From Mycolicibacterium crocinum (GTDB lineage Bacteria > Actinomycetota > Actinomycetes > Mycobacteriales > Mycobacteriaceae), in contig NZ_CP092362.2 of the NCBI RefSeq assembly GCF_022370635.2, forward strand, positions 4,712,001 to 4,776,000: 64,000 bases of DNA, written 5' to 3'. A model generated the notes under the pieces. It searched no databases. It was not told where the DNA came from and worked only from the letters and a program-made list of their open reading frames with translations. The position numbers and the translations under genes were made by a program. Below are positions 28,415 to 35,806 of the stretch, piece after piece (position 1 is the first letter of the stretch; each line of letters opens with the position of its first letter).

Positions 28415-28965
28415 GCGACCTGTCTGCGCGCCAACGCCTCGATACCCCCCGCTCGACGCGACGGCTGTCGTTCAACGTCGACCCCGAGGCGGTCGGCCGG
28501 TTCAGCGAATCGATCGCGCGCTTTCTCGGTACCGGGCGCTACCTGGCCTGGCAGACGATCATCGTCATCGTTTGGATCTGCCTGAATCTGTTCGCAGTGC
28601 GCTGGCAGTGGGACCCCTACCCGTTCATCCTGCTGAACCTGGCGTTTTCCACCCAGGCGGCCTATGCCGCGCCGCTGATCCTGCTGGCACAAAACCGGCA
28701 GGAGAACCGCGACAAAGTCTCGCTCGAGGAGGACCGGCGGCGCGCGCAGCAGACGAAAGCCGACACCGAGTTCCTGGCTCGCGAGCTGGCCTCGCTGCGG
28801 TTGGCGGTCGGCGAAGTGGCCACCCGCGACTACCTTCGCCGCGAACTCGAGGAGGTGCGCGAGTTGCTGGAAGCGCTGCGCGCCGATACCGGCGGGAAGA
28901 CCAAAGACGGTTCCGACCGCAAATCGAAGAAGAACAGGCCGCCCATCGAGGAGCCGAGTTCGTGA
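28411..28965 (+). CDS. DUF1003 membrane protein (Rv1231c-like)
   Basis: This 184-residue inner-membrane protein begins with a cytoplasmic arm (RRLSFNVDPEAVGRFSESIARFLGTGRYL). Two helices follow (TIIVIVWICLNLFAV and FILLNLAFSTQAAYAAPLILLA), ending in the DUF1003 hallmark QNRQENRDKVSLEEDRRRAQQ. The charged, coiled-coil-like C-terminus runs to about residue 155 and then becomes Lys-rich. Translation is coupled to the MgtE_N/CBS gene by ATGA. A role in Mg2+ or ion response is suggested by the partner but is not shown. Confidence 0.87.
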   Translation: MSDLSARQRLDTPRSTRRLSFNVDPEAVGRFSESIARFLGTGRYLAWQTIIVIVWICLNLFAVRWQWDPYPFILLNLAFSTQAAYAAPLILLAQNRQENRDKVSLEEDRRRAQQTKADTEFLARELASLRLAVGEVATRDYLRRELEEVRELLEALRADTGGKTKDGSDRKSKKNRPPIEEPSS

Positions 28966-29009
28966 CAAAGGTGACCATTGGATACCACTGAGGTCACGAA
29001 GGTATGTAT

Positions 29010-29025
29010 GGTGACTTGGTTCACA
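29010..29025 (+). promoter_or_regulatory. Probable cAMP receptor protein (CRP) site
   Basis: GGTGA (29010-29014), a 6-nt spacer and TCACA (29021-29025, within TCACAC) match the mycobacterial CRP consensus TGTGA-N6-TCACA at nine of ten positions. It lies 29 nt before the GTG start of the transglycosylase gene. A further GTCAC...GTGAC inverted pair (28993-28997, 29011-29015) overlaps it. M. tuberculosis Rv1230c, the homologue, is reported as a CRP (Rv3676) target to my knowledge. Confidence 0.6.
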
Positions 29026-29053
29026 CAGGCATGCACTATCTGAGGACGGGCGA

Positions 29054-30268
29054 GTGGGCATAGGAAACCGCGTCAGCCGGATGGTGCGGAAGCCTGCGTT
29101 CGGAATTGCTGTGCTCACCCCGGTCGTGCTTGCCGGAGCGGTGAGCGCCTCCCCCGACCTGCCGCATGCGCCGGTCGTCGGCAAAGAGGTCATGCCGCTG
29201 GCCGCCGTGTCCCCGCAAGTCGACACCTCGGGCGTCACCGTCATCGCGTTGACCAAGCAGCCCACCAGCTTTCACTTCGCCGCGACTACCCCATCGGCTC
29301 CGCCGCCGGCAATGGTCGTCAGCTCGATGGGAACCATGCGCATCCCCTCGGTACCGCTGGCCGCCTACCGCAACGCCGAGCAGAAAATGGCCGTGGCCGC
29401 GCCCGGCTGTGGGCTGAGCTGGAATCTGCTGGCCGGCATCGGCCGCATCGAATCCATGCACGCCAACGGCGGCGCCACCGATGCTCGCGGCACCGCGATC
29501 AGCCCGATCTACGGCCCCACCCTGGACGGCACCCTGTCCGGCAATGAGGTCATCGTGCAGACCGTCCAGGCCGGCCGCCCGGTGTATGCGCGGGCGATGG
29601 GGCCTATGCAGTTCCTGCCCGGCACCTGGTCGCGCTACGCCGCCGACGGCGACGGGGACGGCAAGGCCGACCCGCAGAACGTCTACGACGCAGCGCTGGG
29701 CGCCGCGCGCTACCTGTGCAGCGGTGGACTGAATCTGCGTGACCAGTCGCAGGTGCTGACGGCAATCCTGCGGTACAACAACTCGATGGCCTACGCCCAG
29801 AACGTCCTGGGCTGGGCCGCCGCCTACGCCACCGGCGTCGAGCCGATCAACCTGCCACCGATCGTCGGGCCGGCGCCTGCCCTCGGCGACGCCCACCTGG
29901 AGAACCCGGAGGGCTTGGGTCCGGGCCTGCCGCTCAACGCGATCGGGCTTCCGCCGACCGACCCGCTGGCGCAGCTCAACATCGCCAACACCGAGACCGC
30001 CGGCTCGCTGGCTCTCGGCCCGCTTCCCGGCCCGGCCACTGCGCTGCCGTCGGCGCCATGCCAGGTGATCTGTCTGGGGTCGCAGGCTCCCCTGCCGGTG
30101 ACGGCTGCGCCTCAGGCGGTTCCGGCTGCCCCGCCGGCGTGGCAGCCGCCGTGGATGGCACCGCCCCCGCCGCCCGCGCCTGAGCCCGTCGCCGAGGTGC
30201 CGGTTGCCGAGGTGCCGGCGGCACCCCTGCCCGCCGTGCACGGCGCGCTGCCGGGCCCGGCCAGCTAG
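29054..30268 (+). CDS. Secreted lytic murein transglycosylase-like protein (Rv1230c-like)
   Basis: This 404-residue exported protein has an N-terminal signal segment (MVRKPAFGIAVLTPVVLAGAVSA). A lysozyme-like lytic transglycosylase domain covers roughly residues 105-260: LSWNLLAGIGRIES with the catalytic Glu in IES, then GPMQFLPGTWSRYA, DGDGDGKADPQNVYDAALGAARYLC and AILRYNNS. These fit the MltB-type family. The last 130 residues are Pro/Ala-rich and low complexity, with tandem VAEVPVAEVPAAP units, possibly spanning the cell wall. The start is GTG 29054 with GAGGAC about 7 nt upstream. It should cleave glycan strands in peptidoglycan. A CRP-like site precedes it. Confidence 0.88.
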   Translation: MGIGNRVSRMVRKPAFGIAVLTPVVLAGAVSASPDLPHAPVVGKEVMPLAAVSPQVDTSGVTVIALTKQPTSFHFAATTPSAPPPAMVVSSMGTMRIPSVPLAAYRNAEQKMAVAAPGCGLSWNLLAGIGRIESMHANGGATDARGTAISPIYGPTLDGTLSGNEVIVQTVQAGRPVYARAMGPMQFLPGTWSRYAADGDGDGKADPQNVYDAALGAARYLCSGGLNLRDQSQVLTAILRYNNSMAYAQNVLGWAAAYATGVEPINLPPIVGPAPALGDAHLENPEGLGPGLPLNAIGLPPTDPLAQLNIANTETAGSLALGPLPGPATALPSAPCQVICLGSQAPLPVTAAPQAVPAAPPAWQPPWMAPPPPPAPEPVAEVPVAEVPAAPLPAVHGALPGPAS

Positions 30269-30297
30269 GTCCGCCGCACCGCCTAGACTCGGCGCTG

Positions 30298-31437
30298 ATG
30301 TCCAAGAACGAACTGCAGACCCAGGTGCGCATCGCGCTGGGCAAAGTCATCGACCCTGAGCTGCGCAAGCCGATCACCGAGCTCAACATGGTGAAGAGCA
30401 TCTCGGTCGCCGACGACGGCGCCGTGCACGTCGAGGTGTACCTCACCACCTCCGCCTGCCCGAAGAAGACCGAGATCACCGAGCGGGTGACCCAGGCCGT
30501 CGCCGACGTGCCGGGCACCGCCGCGGTGACCGTCGCCCTCGATGTGATGAACGACGAGCAGCGCACCGAGCTGCGTAAGCAGCTGCGCGGTGACGCTGCC
30601 GAACCGGTGATCCCCTTCGCCCAGCCCGGCTCGTTGACCCGGGTCTACGCCGTCGCCTCCGGCAAGGGCGGCGTCGGCAAGTCCAGCGTGACGGTCAACC
30701 TGGCCGCGGCGCTGGCGGCCCGCGGTCTGTCCGTCGGTGTGCTCGACGCCGACATCTACGGCCACTCGGTGCCGAGAATGATGGGCACCGACGAACGGCC
30801 CACCCAGGTCGAGTCGATGATTCTGCCGCCGATCGCCCACGACGTGAAGGTCATCTCGATCGCCCAGTTCACTCAGGGCAACGCCCCGGTCGTGTGGCGC
30901 GGGCCGATGCTGCACCGGGCGCTGCAGCAGTTCCTGGCCGACGTGTACTGGGGCGATCTCGACGTGCTGCTGCTGGACCTACCGCCGGGCACCGGCGACG
31001 TCGCGATCTCGGTGGCTCAGTTGATTCCGGGCGCCGAGATCCTGGTGGTGACGACCCCGCAGCTGGCGGCCGCCGAGGTGGCCGAGCGCGCGGGTGCGAT
31101 CGCCTTGCAGACGCGGCAGCGGATTGTCGGCGTGGTGGAGAACATGTCCGGGCTGCTGATGCCTGACGGCACGACGATGCAGATCTTCGGTGAAGGCGGC
31201 GGCCGCCAGGTCGCCGAGAGCCTCACCCGGTCCGTCGGCGCCGACGTGCCGCTGCTCGGTCAGGTGCCGCTGGATCCCGCACTCGTGGCGGCCGGTGATT
31301 CCGGTGTGCCGCTTGTGCTTTCAGCGCCCGACTCGGCGGCCGGTAAGGAATTGCGCGGGATCGCCGACAAGCTGGCCGCGCGACGCCGCGGGCTGGCCGG
31401 GATGTCGCTGGGCTTGGACACCACCCGCCACCTGTAG
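30298..31437 (+). CDS. mrp: Mrp/NBP35-type iron-sulfur carrier ATPase
   Basis: This 379-residue P-loop ATPase is thought to help assemble or carry Fe-S clusters. The N-terminal MIP18/DUF59 domain (residues about 5-85, with TTSACPKK) precedes the deviant Walker A GKGGVGKSS (about 122-130), switch LDADIYGHSVPRMM and Walker B VLLLDLPPGTGD. The CxxC pair that normally holds the bridging cluster is missing; the segment reads ENMSGLLMPDGTTMQIFGEGGG. TAGACT at 30284-30289 lies 8 nt before the ATG and no Shine-Dalgarno sequence is present, so the transcript may be leaderless. Confidence 0.92.
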   Translation: MSKNELQTQVRIALGKVIDPELRKPITELNMVKSISVADDGAVHVEVYLTTSACPKKTEITERVTQAVADVPGTAAVTVALDVMNDEQRTELRKQLRGDAAEPVIPFAQPGSLTRVYAVASGKGGVGKSSVTVNLAAALAARGLSVGVLDADIYGHSVPRMMGTDERPTQVESMILPPIAHDVKVISIAQFTQGNAPVVWRGPMLHRALQQFLADVYWGDLDVLLLDLPPGTGDVAISVAQLIPGAEILVVTTPQLAAAEVAERAGAIALQTRQRIVGVVENMSGLLMPDGTTMQIFGEGGGRQVAESLTRSVGADVPLLGQVPLDPALVAAGDSGVPLVLSAPDSAAGKELRGIADKLAARRRGLAGMSLGLDTTRHL

Positions 31438-31520
31438 GTCGCGTTGAGTGAGTGGTGACGTCTGCGAATCTGCGTGGATGTCGAGCGCAGACGCTCACTC
31501 GATGAGTCGCTAGGTCGCGT
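31435..31520. repeat. Palindrome flanked by 10-bp direct repeats between mrp and tatB
   Basis: TAGGTCGCGT occurs at 31435-31444 and 31511-31520. The first copy includes the mrp stop codon and the second overlaps the tatB stop. Between them, GTGA-CGTCTGCG (31455-31466) pairs with CGCAGACG-C-TCAC (31486-31498) apart from one bulge, leaving a 19-nt loop. An outer GAGTGAG (31446-31452) could pair alternatively with CTCACTC (31494-31500). It sits between convergent genes and probably ends transcription from both sides. Confidence 0.7.
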
Positions 31521-31908
31521 CGGCGTCGAACGGCGCGGGCGTGCCGGGCGGCAACGGCTCCGGCTTGGGCACCACCGCCTGCGGCGGCGGCGCGCTGTGC
31601 GGCTTCTCGGGTGAGGAGAAGGCCTCGCCGATCCACGAATCATCGCCATCCAGAAGGTGTTTCGTCAGCGCGGCCCGCGGCGTCATACCGCGCAGTTTCT
31701 GCAGCTCGCTGAGCGGCTGGCGCAGATCCTCGAACTCCGGCCCGAGATCCTCACGCAGCTGACTGGTCGCGCCGCTGATGTAATCACGGGCCTGCCGCAA
31801 CGAATTCGACGTCCACCGGATGGCACCCGGCAGCCGTTCCGGGCCGAGAACCACCAGCCCGATTACGACCAGCACGAGCATCTCGCCCCACCCGACGTTG
31901 GCGAACAT
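31510..31908 (-). CDS. tatB: Sec-independent translocase subunit TatB
   Basis: This 132-residue protein forms, with TatC, the receptor for twin-arginine signal peptides. It has the short periplasmic start MFANVGWGE, one membrane helix (MLVLVVIGLVVLGPERLP with the TatA/B hinge GPERLP) and an amphipathic helix (AIRWTSNSLRQARDYI). A Pro-rich cytoplasmic tail follows (PPPQAVVPKPEPLPPGTPAP). It starts 4 bp after htrA, at the end of the sigE-associated gene run, as in M. tuberculosis (Rv1224). Confidence 0.94.
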   Translation of the reverse strand: MFANVGWGEMLVLVVIGLVVLGPERLPGAIRWTSNSLRQARDYISGATSQLREDLGPEFEDLRQPLSELQKLRGMTPRAALTKHLLDGDDSWIGEAFSSPEKPHSAPPPQAVVPKPEPLPPGTPAPFDADAT

Positions 31909-31912
31909 CGCG

Positions 31913-33406
31913 TCAGTTGTCCGGCGCGGGGTTCACCGTCAGCGTGACCTTGCGGCCGTCGCGGATGACCTCGATGGGGGCGTCCTGACCGATCTTGAGC
32001 TGACGGATCGCCACCGCGAATTCGTCGGCGTCGGCCACCGTGCGATTGCCGACCTTGACCACGATGTCGTTCTCGAGGATCCCGGCCTTCTCGGCGGGGC
32101 TGCCGGCCTTCACGTTGGCCACCTGAGCGCCCTGCGCGAGGTCGTTGCTGACCGAGCGTGCCGAGAGTCCGAGCGTCGGATGCGAGACCTTGCCGTTCTT
32201 GATCAGCGCCTCGACGGTCTCCTTGACCTCATTGACCGGGATCGCGAAGCCGAGGCCACTTGCACTGTCCGACAACGACTTTCCGGCCGTGTTGATGCCG
32301 ATGACCTCGGAGTTCATGTTGATCAGCGGGCCACCGGAGTTGCCGTGGTTGATCGAGGCGTCGGTCTGGATGGCGTCGATGACGGTGTCGGTGTCCGAGC
32401 CCTCACCCGAGAGCGGGATGGGCCGGTGCAACGCGCTGATGATGCCGTGGGTGACGGTACTGCGCAGACCCAGCGGGGCGCCGGCGGCGATCACTTCGTC
32501 ACCGACGTGAACCTTGTCGGAGTCGCCGAACCGGGCCACCGTCAGGTTGTCGACGTTGTCCACCTTGAGCACGGCGAGGTCGGTTTTGGGGTCGCGGCCG
32601 ACGAGGTTGGCCGGCACCGACTTACCGTCGTTGAACACCACCGAGATCTTGAACTTGCTCGGGTTGTTCGCGGCATCGGAGATCACGTGGTTGTTGGTGA
32701 CGATGTAGCCGCGGCCGTCGACGACGACACCGGAGCCCTGGGCACCTTCGTCGTCACTGACCGCCTCGATGGTGACGACGGAGTCGGCGACCGACGCGGC
32801 GACCTTGGCGAACCGGCCGGGTGGGACCTCGCCGGTGCTGTTGGTGGCCAGCGAGACCTTGGAGGTGGTGAATGCTTCGACGACCTCGGCCGTCTTGCGG
32901 CCCACCCAGCCGCCGGCAAAACCGATCAGCAGGGCGATGATGCCCAGCACCGCGAGCGAGACATAGGACACCCGCCCGCCGAACAGCACCTCGCGCACCC
33001 CGAGCTTGCCGGTGGGTCCGGCCGCGGCGACGGGGGCGGCCTGCTGCAGCGCAGGCGTGCCCAGCCCGGCCGCGGCACCCGGATCGCGCCAGGGGTCGTC
33101 GGGCTCGTCGTCGCCCTCCTGCTCGGCGTCGAGTGCACCGGCGTCGGCGGGATGGCGCTGCAGCGAGCCACCGCCCGGATAGGGCCGGCCGAACGCCTCA
33201 CCCAGCACCGGGTCGGGCACATGCTCCTTGGGCTGGAATTCCACCTCGCCGCGGAACTTCGCGGGCCGCAGTTCCTCGGCGACGAATGATCCCTCGACCC
33301 CCTGGGGACGTCCGAACGTGCGGGTGGCGGCCGGATCGACGGCAGGCCGCGAGACCGGGCGCGGCGCCAGGCGGGGGCTGCCGGAACTGTCCTGATTGGG
33401 GCTCAA
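31913..33406 (-). CDS. htrA: HtrA/DegP-family serine protease
   Basis: This roughly 497-residue membrane-anchored protease degrades misfolded envelope proteins. About 140 cytoplasmic residues precede one membrane helix (YVSLAVLGIIALLIGFAGGWV). The trypsin-like domain has His in TNNHVIS (about 240), Asp in KTDLAV (about 276) and Ser in HGNSGGPL (about 357). A single PDZ domain follows (KAGSPAEKAGILENDIVVKVG). An in-frame stop lies just upstream. Two TTG codons are possible (33412 and 33406), and AGAGG at 33413-33417 is 6 nt from the second, so 33406 is preferred. In M. tuberculosis this gene is Rv1223, and the SigE pathway surrounds it. Confidence 0.92.
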   Translation of the reverse strand: MSPNQDSSGSPRLAPRPVSRPAVDPAATRTFGRPQGVEGSFVAEELRPAKFRGEVEFQPKEHVPDPVLGEAFGRPYPGGGSLQRHPADAGALDAEQEGDDEPDDPWRDPGAAAGLGTPALQQAAPVAAAGPTGKLGVREVLFGGRVSYVSLAVLGIIALLIGFAGGWVGRKTAEVVEAFTTSKVSLATNSTGEVPPGRFAKVAASVADSVVTIEAVSDDEGAQGSGVVVDGRGYIVTNNHVISDAANNPSKFKISVVFNDGKSVPANLVGRDPKTDLAVLKVDNVDNLTVARFGDSDKVHVGDEVIAAGAPLGLRSTVTHGIISALHRPIPLSGEGSDTDTVIDAIQTDASINHGNSGGPLINMNSEVIGINTAGKSLSDSASGLGFAIPVNEVKETVEALIKNGKVSHPTLGLSARSVSNDLAQGAQVANVKAGSPAEKAGILENDIVVKVGNRTVADADEFAVAIRQLKIGQDAPIEVIRDGRKVTLTVNPAPDN

Positions 33407-33485
33407 GTTCAACCTCTATCCAAGCGCTCAGCGGCGAGCGCGCGCTATGGGACCGAGCACGTGCCTGCTCGACTTCACGTCCACC

Positions 33486-33920
33486 CTACCGGCGCTTACG
33501 CCGACTGCGATCCGTGCCGTCAGCTAACTGATCGGCGAGTCCCCCTCCGATGTCGCCGCCGCTGCGAGTCGGGCCCGGAGGTTGCTCGTGTTCGTCCGGC
33601 ACCGCCTCCGGGATCTGCGACAACACTCCCAACAGGCTGCTCGGCATGTTGATCGGCAGCGAATCCCGCAATGCCGTACGCGCCTGAGTCTGGCCCTCGA
33701 CCTCGGCCGCGCACTCGGGGCACAGCGACAGATGGTGCGCCGCCCGCAGATATGACTTCATCCGCAGCTCACCGTCGACATAAGCGGCGATCGCTTCGAT
33801 GGACAGATGCTCGGTCGAGCCGAATTGGCGTGGCGCCCCGATCGGCGCATCGCTCTGCGAAGCGAACTGGGAGGGCAACCAGGAGAATGCTCGCCGGAAC
33901 ATGTGTCCACGGTCGACCAT
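33486..33920 (-). CDS. rseA: Anti-sigma factor RseA
   Basis: This 144-residue zinc-containing anti-sigma factor holds SigE inactive. The ZAS motif is H63-x3-C67-x2-C70 in AHHLSLCPEC, after the conserved start FRRAFSWLPSQFASQSDAPIG. No membrane helix is present, so it is cytoplasmic, like M. tuberculosis RseA (Rv1222), which is phosphorylated by PknB and degraded by ClpC1P2. A GTG (33923) lies just before the ATG (33920); AGGAG is 7 nt from the ATG, so that start is chosen. It follows sigE by 142 bp. Confidence 0.92.
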   Translation of the reverse strand: MVDRGHMFRRAFSWLPSQFASQSDAPIGAPRQFGSTEHLSIEAIAAYVDGELRMKSYLRAAHHLSLCPECAAEVEGQTQARTALRDSLPINMPSSLLGVLSQIPEAVPDEHEQPPGPTRSGGDIGGGLADQLADGTDRSRRKRR

Positions 33921-34062
33921 CACTGCGCTCCTCTCGGGGTTCGCGTCGGCCGCGTCAGCTCACGCCGTTCTACCGCTGGCGCGGGGCCGCTAGATCGAAT
34001 GTAGCGCGCGCAGCCCGCGACGACATGACATGACGGCCACAGTTTGGCCGCTGCCCGCTCGT

Positions 34063-34836
34063 CTACGCCGATTCGGCGGTGAAGTCCGCCATCCCCCGCT
34101 GGCCGGAATGAGCCGCCAGGTACTCGCGCAGCGCCTGCCGACCACGGTGGATACGGCTGCGCACGGTGCCCAGCTTGACGCCGAGCGTCGCACCGATCTC
34201 TTCGTAGGACAGACCTTCGATATCGCACAGGACGACCGCGGCGCGGAACTCCGGCGCCAGCGAATCCAGTGCGGCCTGCAGGTCGGCACCCAGCCGCGAG
34301 TCGTGATAGATCTGCTCGGGGTTGGGCTCGTCGGCCGGCACCCGGTCGTAATCCTCGGGCAGCGCTTGCATGCGGATGCGGCCGCGACGGCGGACCATGT
34401 CGAGGAACAGGTTCGTGGTGATGCGGTGCAGCCAGCCCTCGAACGTGCCGGGCTGGTAGTTCTGCACAGAGCGGAACACCCTGATGAAGGTCTCCTGGGT
34501 GAGGTCCTCGGCGTCCTGCTGATTGCCCGACAGGCGATAGGCCAGCCGGTACACCCGGTCGGCGTGCTGACGCACCAGCTCGTCCCAGGACGGCATCGCC
34601 GTCCGGTCGCCGGTGGCGTCGAACACCGCGGTGCCCTGCAGTTCCTCGGACGGCTCAACCCACTCGGCTTCCCCATACTGCTCGGGGTGCGACATATGCG
34701 CCGGAGCCATCAATGTGGTGGTCGTCGGATCCTCCTGGTTGATCTGCGTTGACGGCTGGATGCCATCGACCGCATCAAGCCTGACAACGCGACCGTTGTC
34801 GGGCATATTCCCCGACCAGCGGGGGCTGTGTTCCAT
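34063..34836 (-). CDS. sigE: ECF sigma factor SigE
   Basis: This 257-residue extracytoplasmic-function sigma factor controls the envelope, heat and detergent stress response. Region 2 runs from WDELVRQHADRVYRLAYRLSGN through EDLTQETFIRVFRSVQNY to NLFLDMVRRR. Region 4 includes FRAAVVLCDIEGLSYEEIGATLGVKLGTVRSRIHRGR. The start is uncertain: GTG 34857, ATG 34836 and ATG 34806 are all in frame. The ATG at 34836 gives exactly the M. tuberculosis length. A GTTCCCC/GGGGAAC hairpin (34847-34869) lies just upstream of it. M. tuberculosis sigE also uses several starts. Confidence 0.93.
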   Translation of the reverse strand: MEHSPRWSGNMPDNGRVVRLDAVDGIQPSTQINQEDPTTTTLMAPAHMSHPEQYGEAEWVEPSEELQGTAVFDATGDRTAMPSWDELVRQHADRVYRLAYRLSGNQQDAEDLTQETFIRVFRSVQNYQPGTFEGWLHRITTNLFLDMVRRRGRIRMQALPEDYDRVPADEPNPEQIYHDSRLGADLQAALDSLAPEFRAAVVLCDIEGLSYEEIGATLGVKLGTVRSRIHRGRQALREYLAAHSGQRGMADFTAESA

Positions 34837-34846
34837 GCCCGCTACC

Positions 34847-34943
34847 GTTCCCCACACCCGTGGGGGAACAGTTTGAGCTAACTAAGGTTTGACTAAGAAA
34901 TACTTTCGTTATCGTTTTGTGTCCAGCTCTTTCACTGCTGGAC
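34847..34943. promoter_or_regulatory. sigE/methyltransferase divergent control region
   Basis: This AT-rich gap holds several signals. GTTCCCC (34847-34853) and GGGGAAC (34863-34869) form an inverted repeat. GGAAC (34865-34869), exactly 17 nt, then GTT (34887-34889) matches an ECF (SigE/SigH) promoter pointing to the methyltransferase. GTTTGA-gcta-ACTAAG (34871-34886) and GTTTGACTAAG (34887-34897) are direct repeats. GTCCAGC (34921-34927) and GCTGGAC (34937-34943) form a perfect hairpin. In M. tuberculosis, MprA and SigH act on the equivalent region. Confidence 0.5.
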
Positions 34944-35056
34944 GGCGCGTCACCCTTGACGTCTGGGACGGACGCCGCGAACGCGGTGGCCAGGCACCCG
35001 CAGTGCCCGGGCGCGCCTGCTCACCCGTCGATCCAAGTGCGCCTACGCTGCTGAGA

Positions 35057-35722
35057 ATGGCCACCACCGAGGACCAATCAGGCCAGCCGGAGGCCAGTCG
35101 CGCCGACCGGATCCTTGCCCATGCGGAGGGTTCGATCTCCGAGGACGCCATCGTCGCGGCTGCCCGGGAGCGAGCCGTGGACGCGGGCGCCGGAGCGGTG
35201 ACCCCGGCCGTTGGAGCGCTGCTCAGCGTACTGGCGCGGCTGTCCGGCGGCAAAGCCGTCGTCGAGGTCGGCACCGGCGCGGGCGTGAGCGGACTGTGGT
35301 TGCTGTCCGGCATGCGCGAGGACGGCGTCCTGACCACCATCGACATCGAGCCCGAGCACCAGCGCATCGCCAAGCAGGCGTTCAACGAGGCCGGGATCGG
35401 CCCGTCGCGCACTCGGCTGATTGCCGGCCGGGCGCAGGAGGTCCTCACCCGGCTCGCCGACGAGTCCTATGACCTGGTCTTTCTTGACGCCGCGCCGTCC
35501 GATCAGGCCGATTTCATCGTCGAAGGCATCCGCCTTCTGCGACCCGGTGGCGCGATCGTCGTGCATCGGTCCGCCCTCGGCGGCCGCGCCGGGGATCCGG
35601 CAGCCAACGACGCCGAGGTCACGGCGGTGCGCGAAGCCGCGCGCCTGATCGCCGAGGATGAGCGGCTGACTCCGGTGCTGATTCCGCTGGGCGACGGACT
35701 CCTCGTCGCCGCCCGCGACTGA
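35057..35722 (+). CDS. SAM-dependent O-methyltransferase (Rv1220c-like)
   Basis: This 221-residue family-3 O-methyltransferase has the SAM-binding motif I VVEVGTGAGVSGLWLL, acidic motif II LTTIDIEPEHQRIA and the post-II DLVFLDAAPSDQADF. The start is ATG 35057; the frame is open further upstream, but that sequence is not conserved-looking. TACGCT (35044-35049) lies 7 nt before the ATG, so a leaderless transcript is possible besides the ECF promoter candidate near 34865. The same divergent placement beside sigE is found in M. tuberculosis (Rv1220c). The substrate is unknown. Confidence 0.88.
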   Translation: MATTEDQSGQPEASRADRILAHAEGSISEDAIVAAARERAVDAGAGAVTPAVGALLSVLARLSGGKAVVEVGTGAGVSGLWLLSGMREDGVLTTIDIEPEHQRIAKQAFNEAGIGPSRTRLIAGRAQEVLTRLADESYDLVFLDAAPSDQADFIVEGIRLLRPGGAIVVHRSALGGRAGDPAANDAEVTAVREAARLIAEDERLTPVLIPLGDGLLVAARD

Positions 35723-35770
35723 GTTTTCGCTTTTGACGCTTTCCTAACGGGCTGGATGCTTGACGCTCGA

Positions 35771-35806
35771 TTGAACGAGTGTTTAGCATCCTAAACATGC
35801 GTTCAA
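35771..35806. promoter_or_regulatory. Palindromic operator over the TetR start codon
   Basis: TTGAACG (35771-35777) pairs with CGTTCAA (35800-35806), and TTTAG (35782-35786) pairs with CTAAA (35791-35795), giving a 36-bp two-tier palindrome centred at about 35788. It covers the putative -10 hexamer TAGCAT (35784-35789) and the ATG at 35797. A bound TetR dimer would block its own promoter and so the whole ABC operon. Confidence 0.7.

Noticed and set aside
34889..35056. N-terminal extension of the methyltransferase from an ATG at 34889
   Set aside because: It would cross the sigE control region, shows no conserved sequence, and the ATG at 35057 gives the usual family length.
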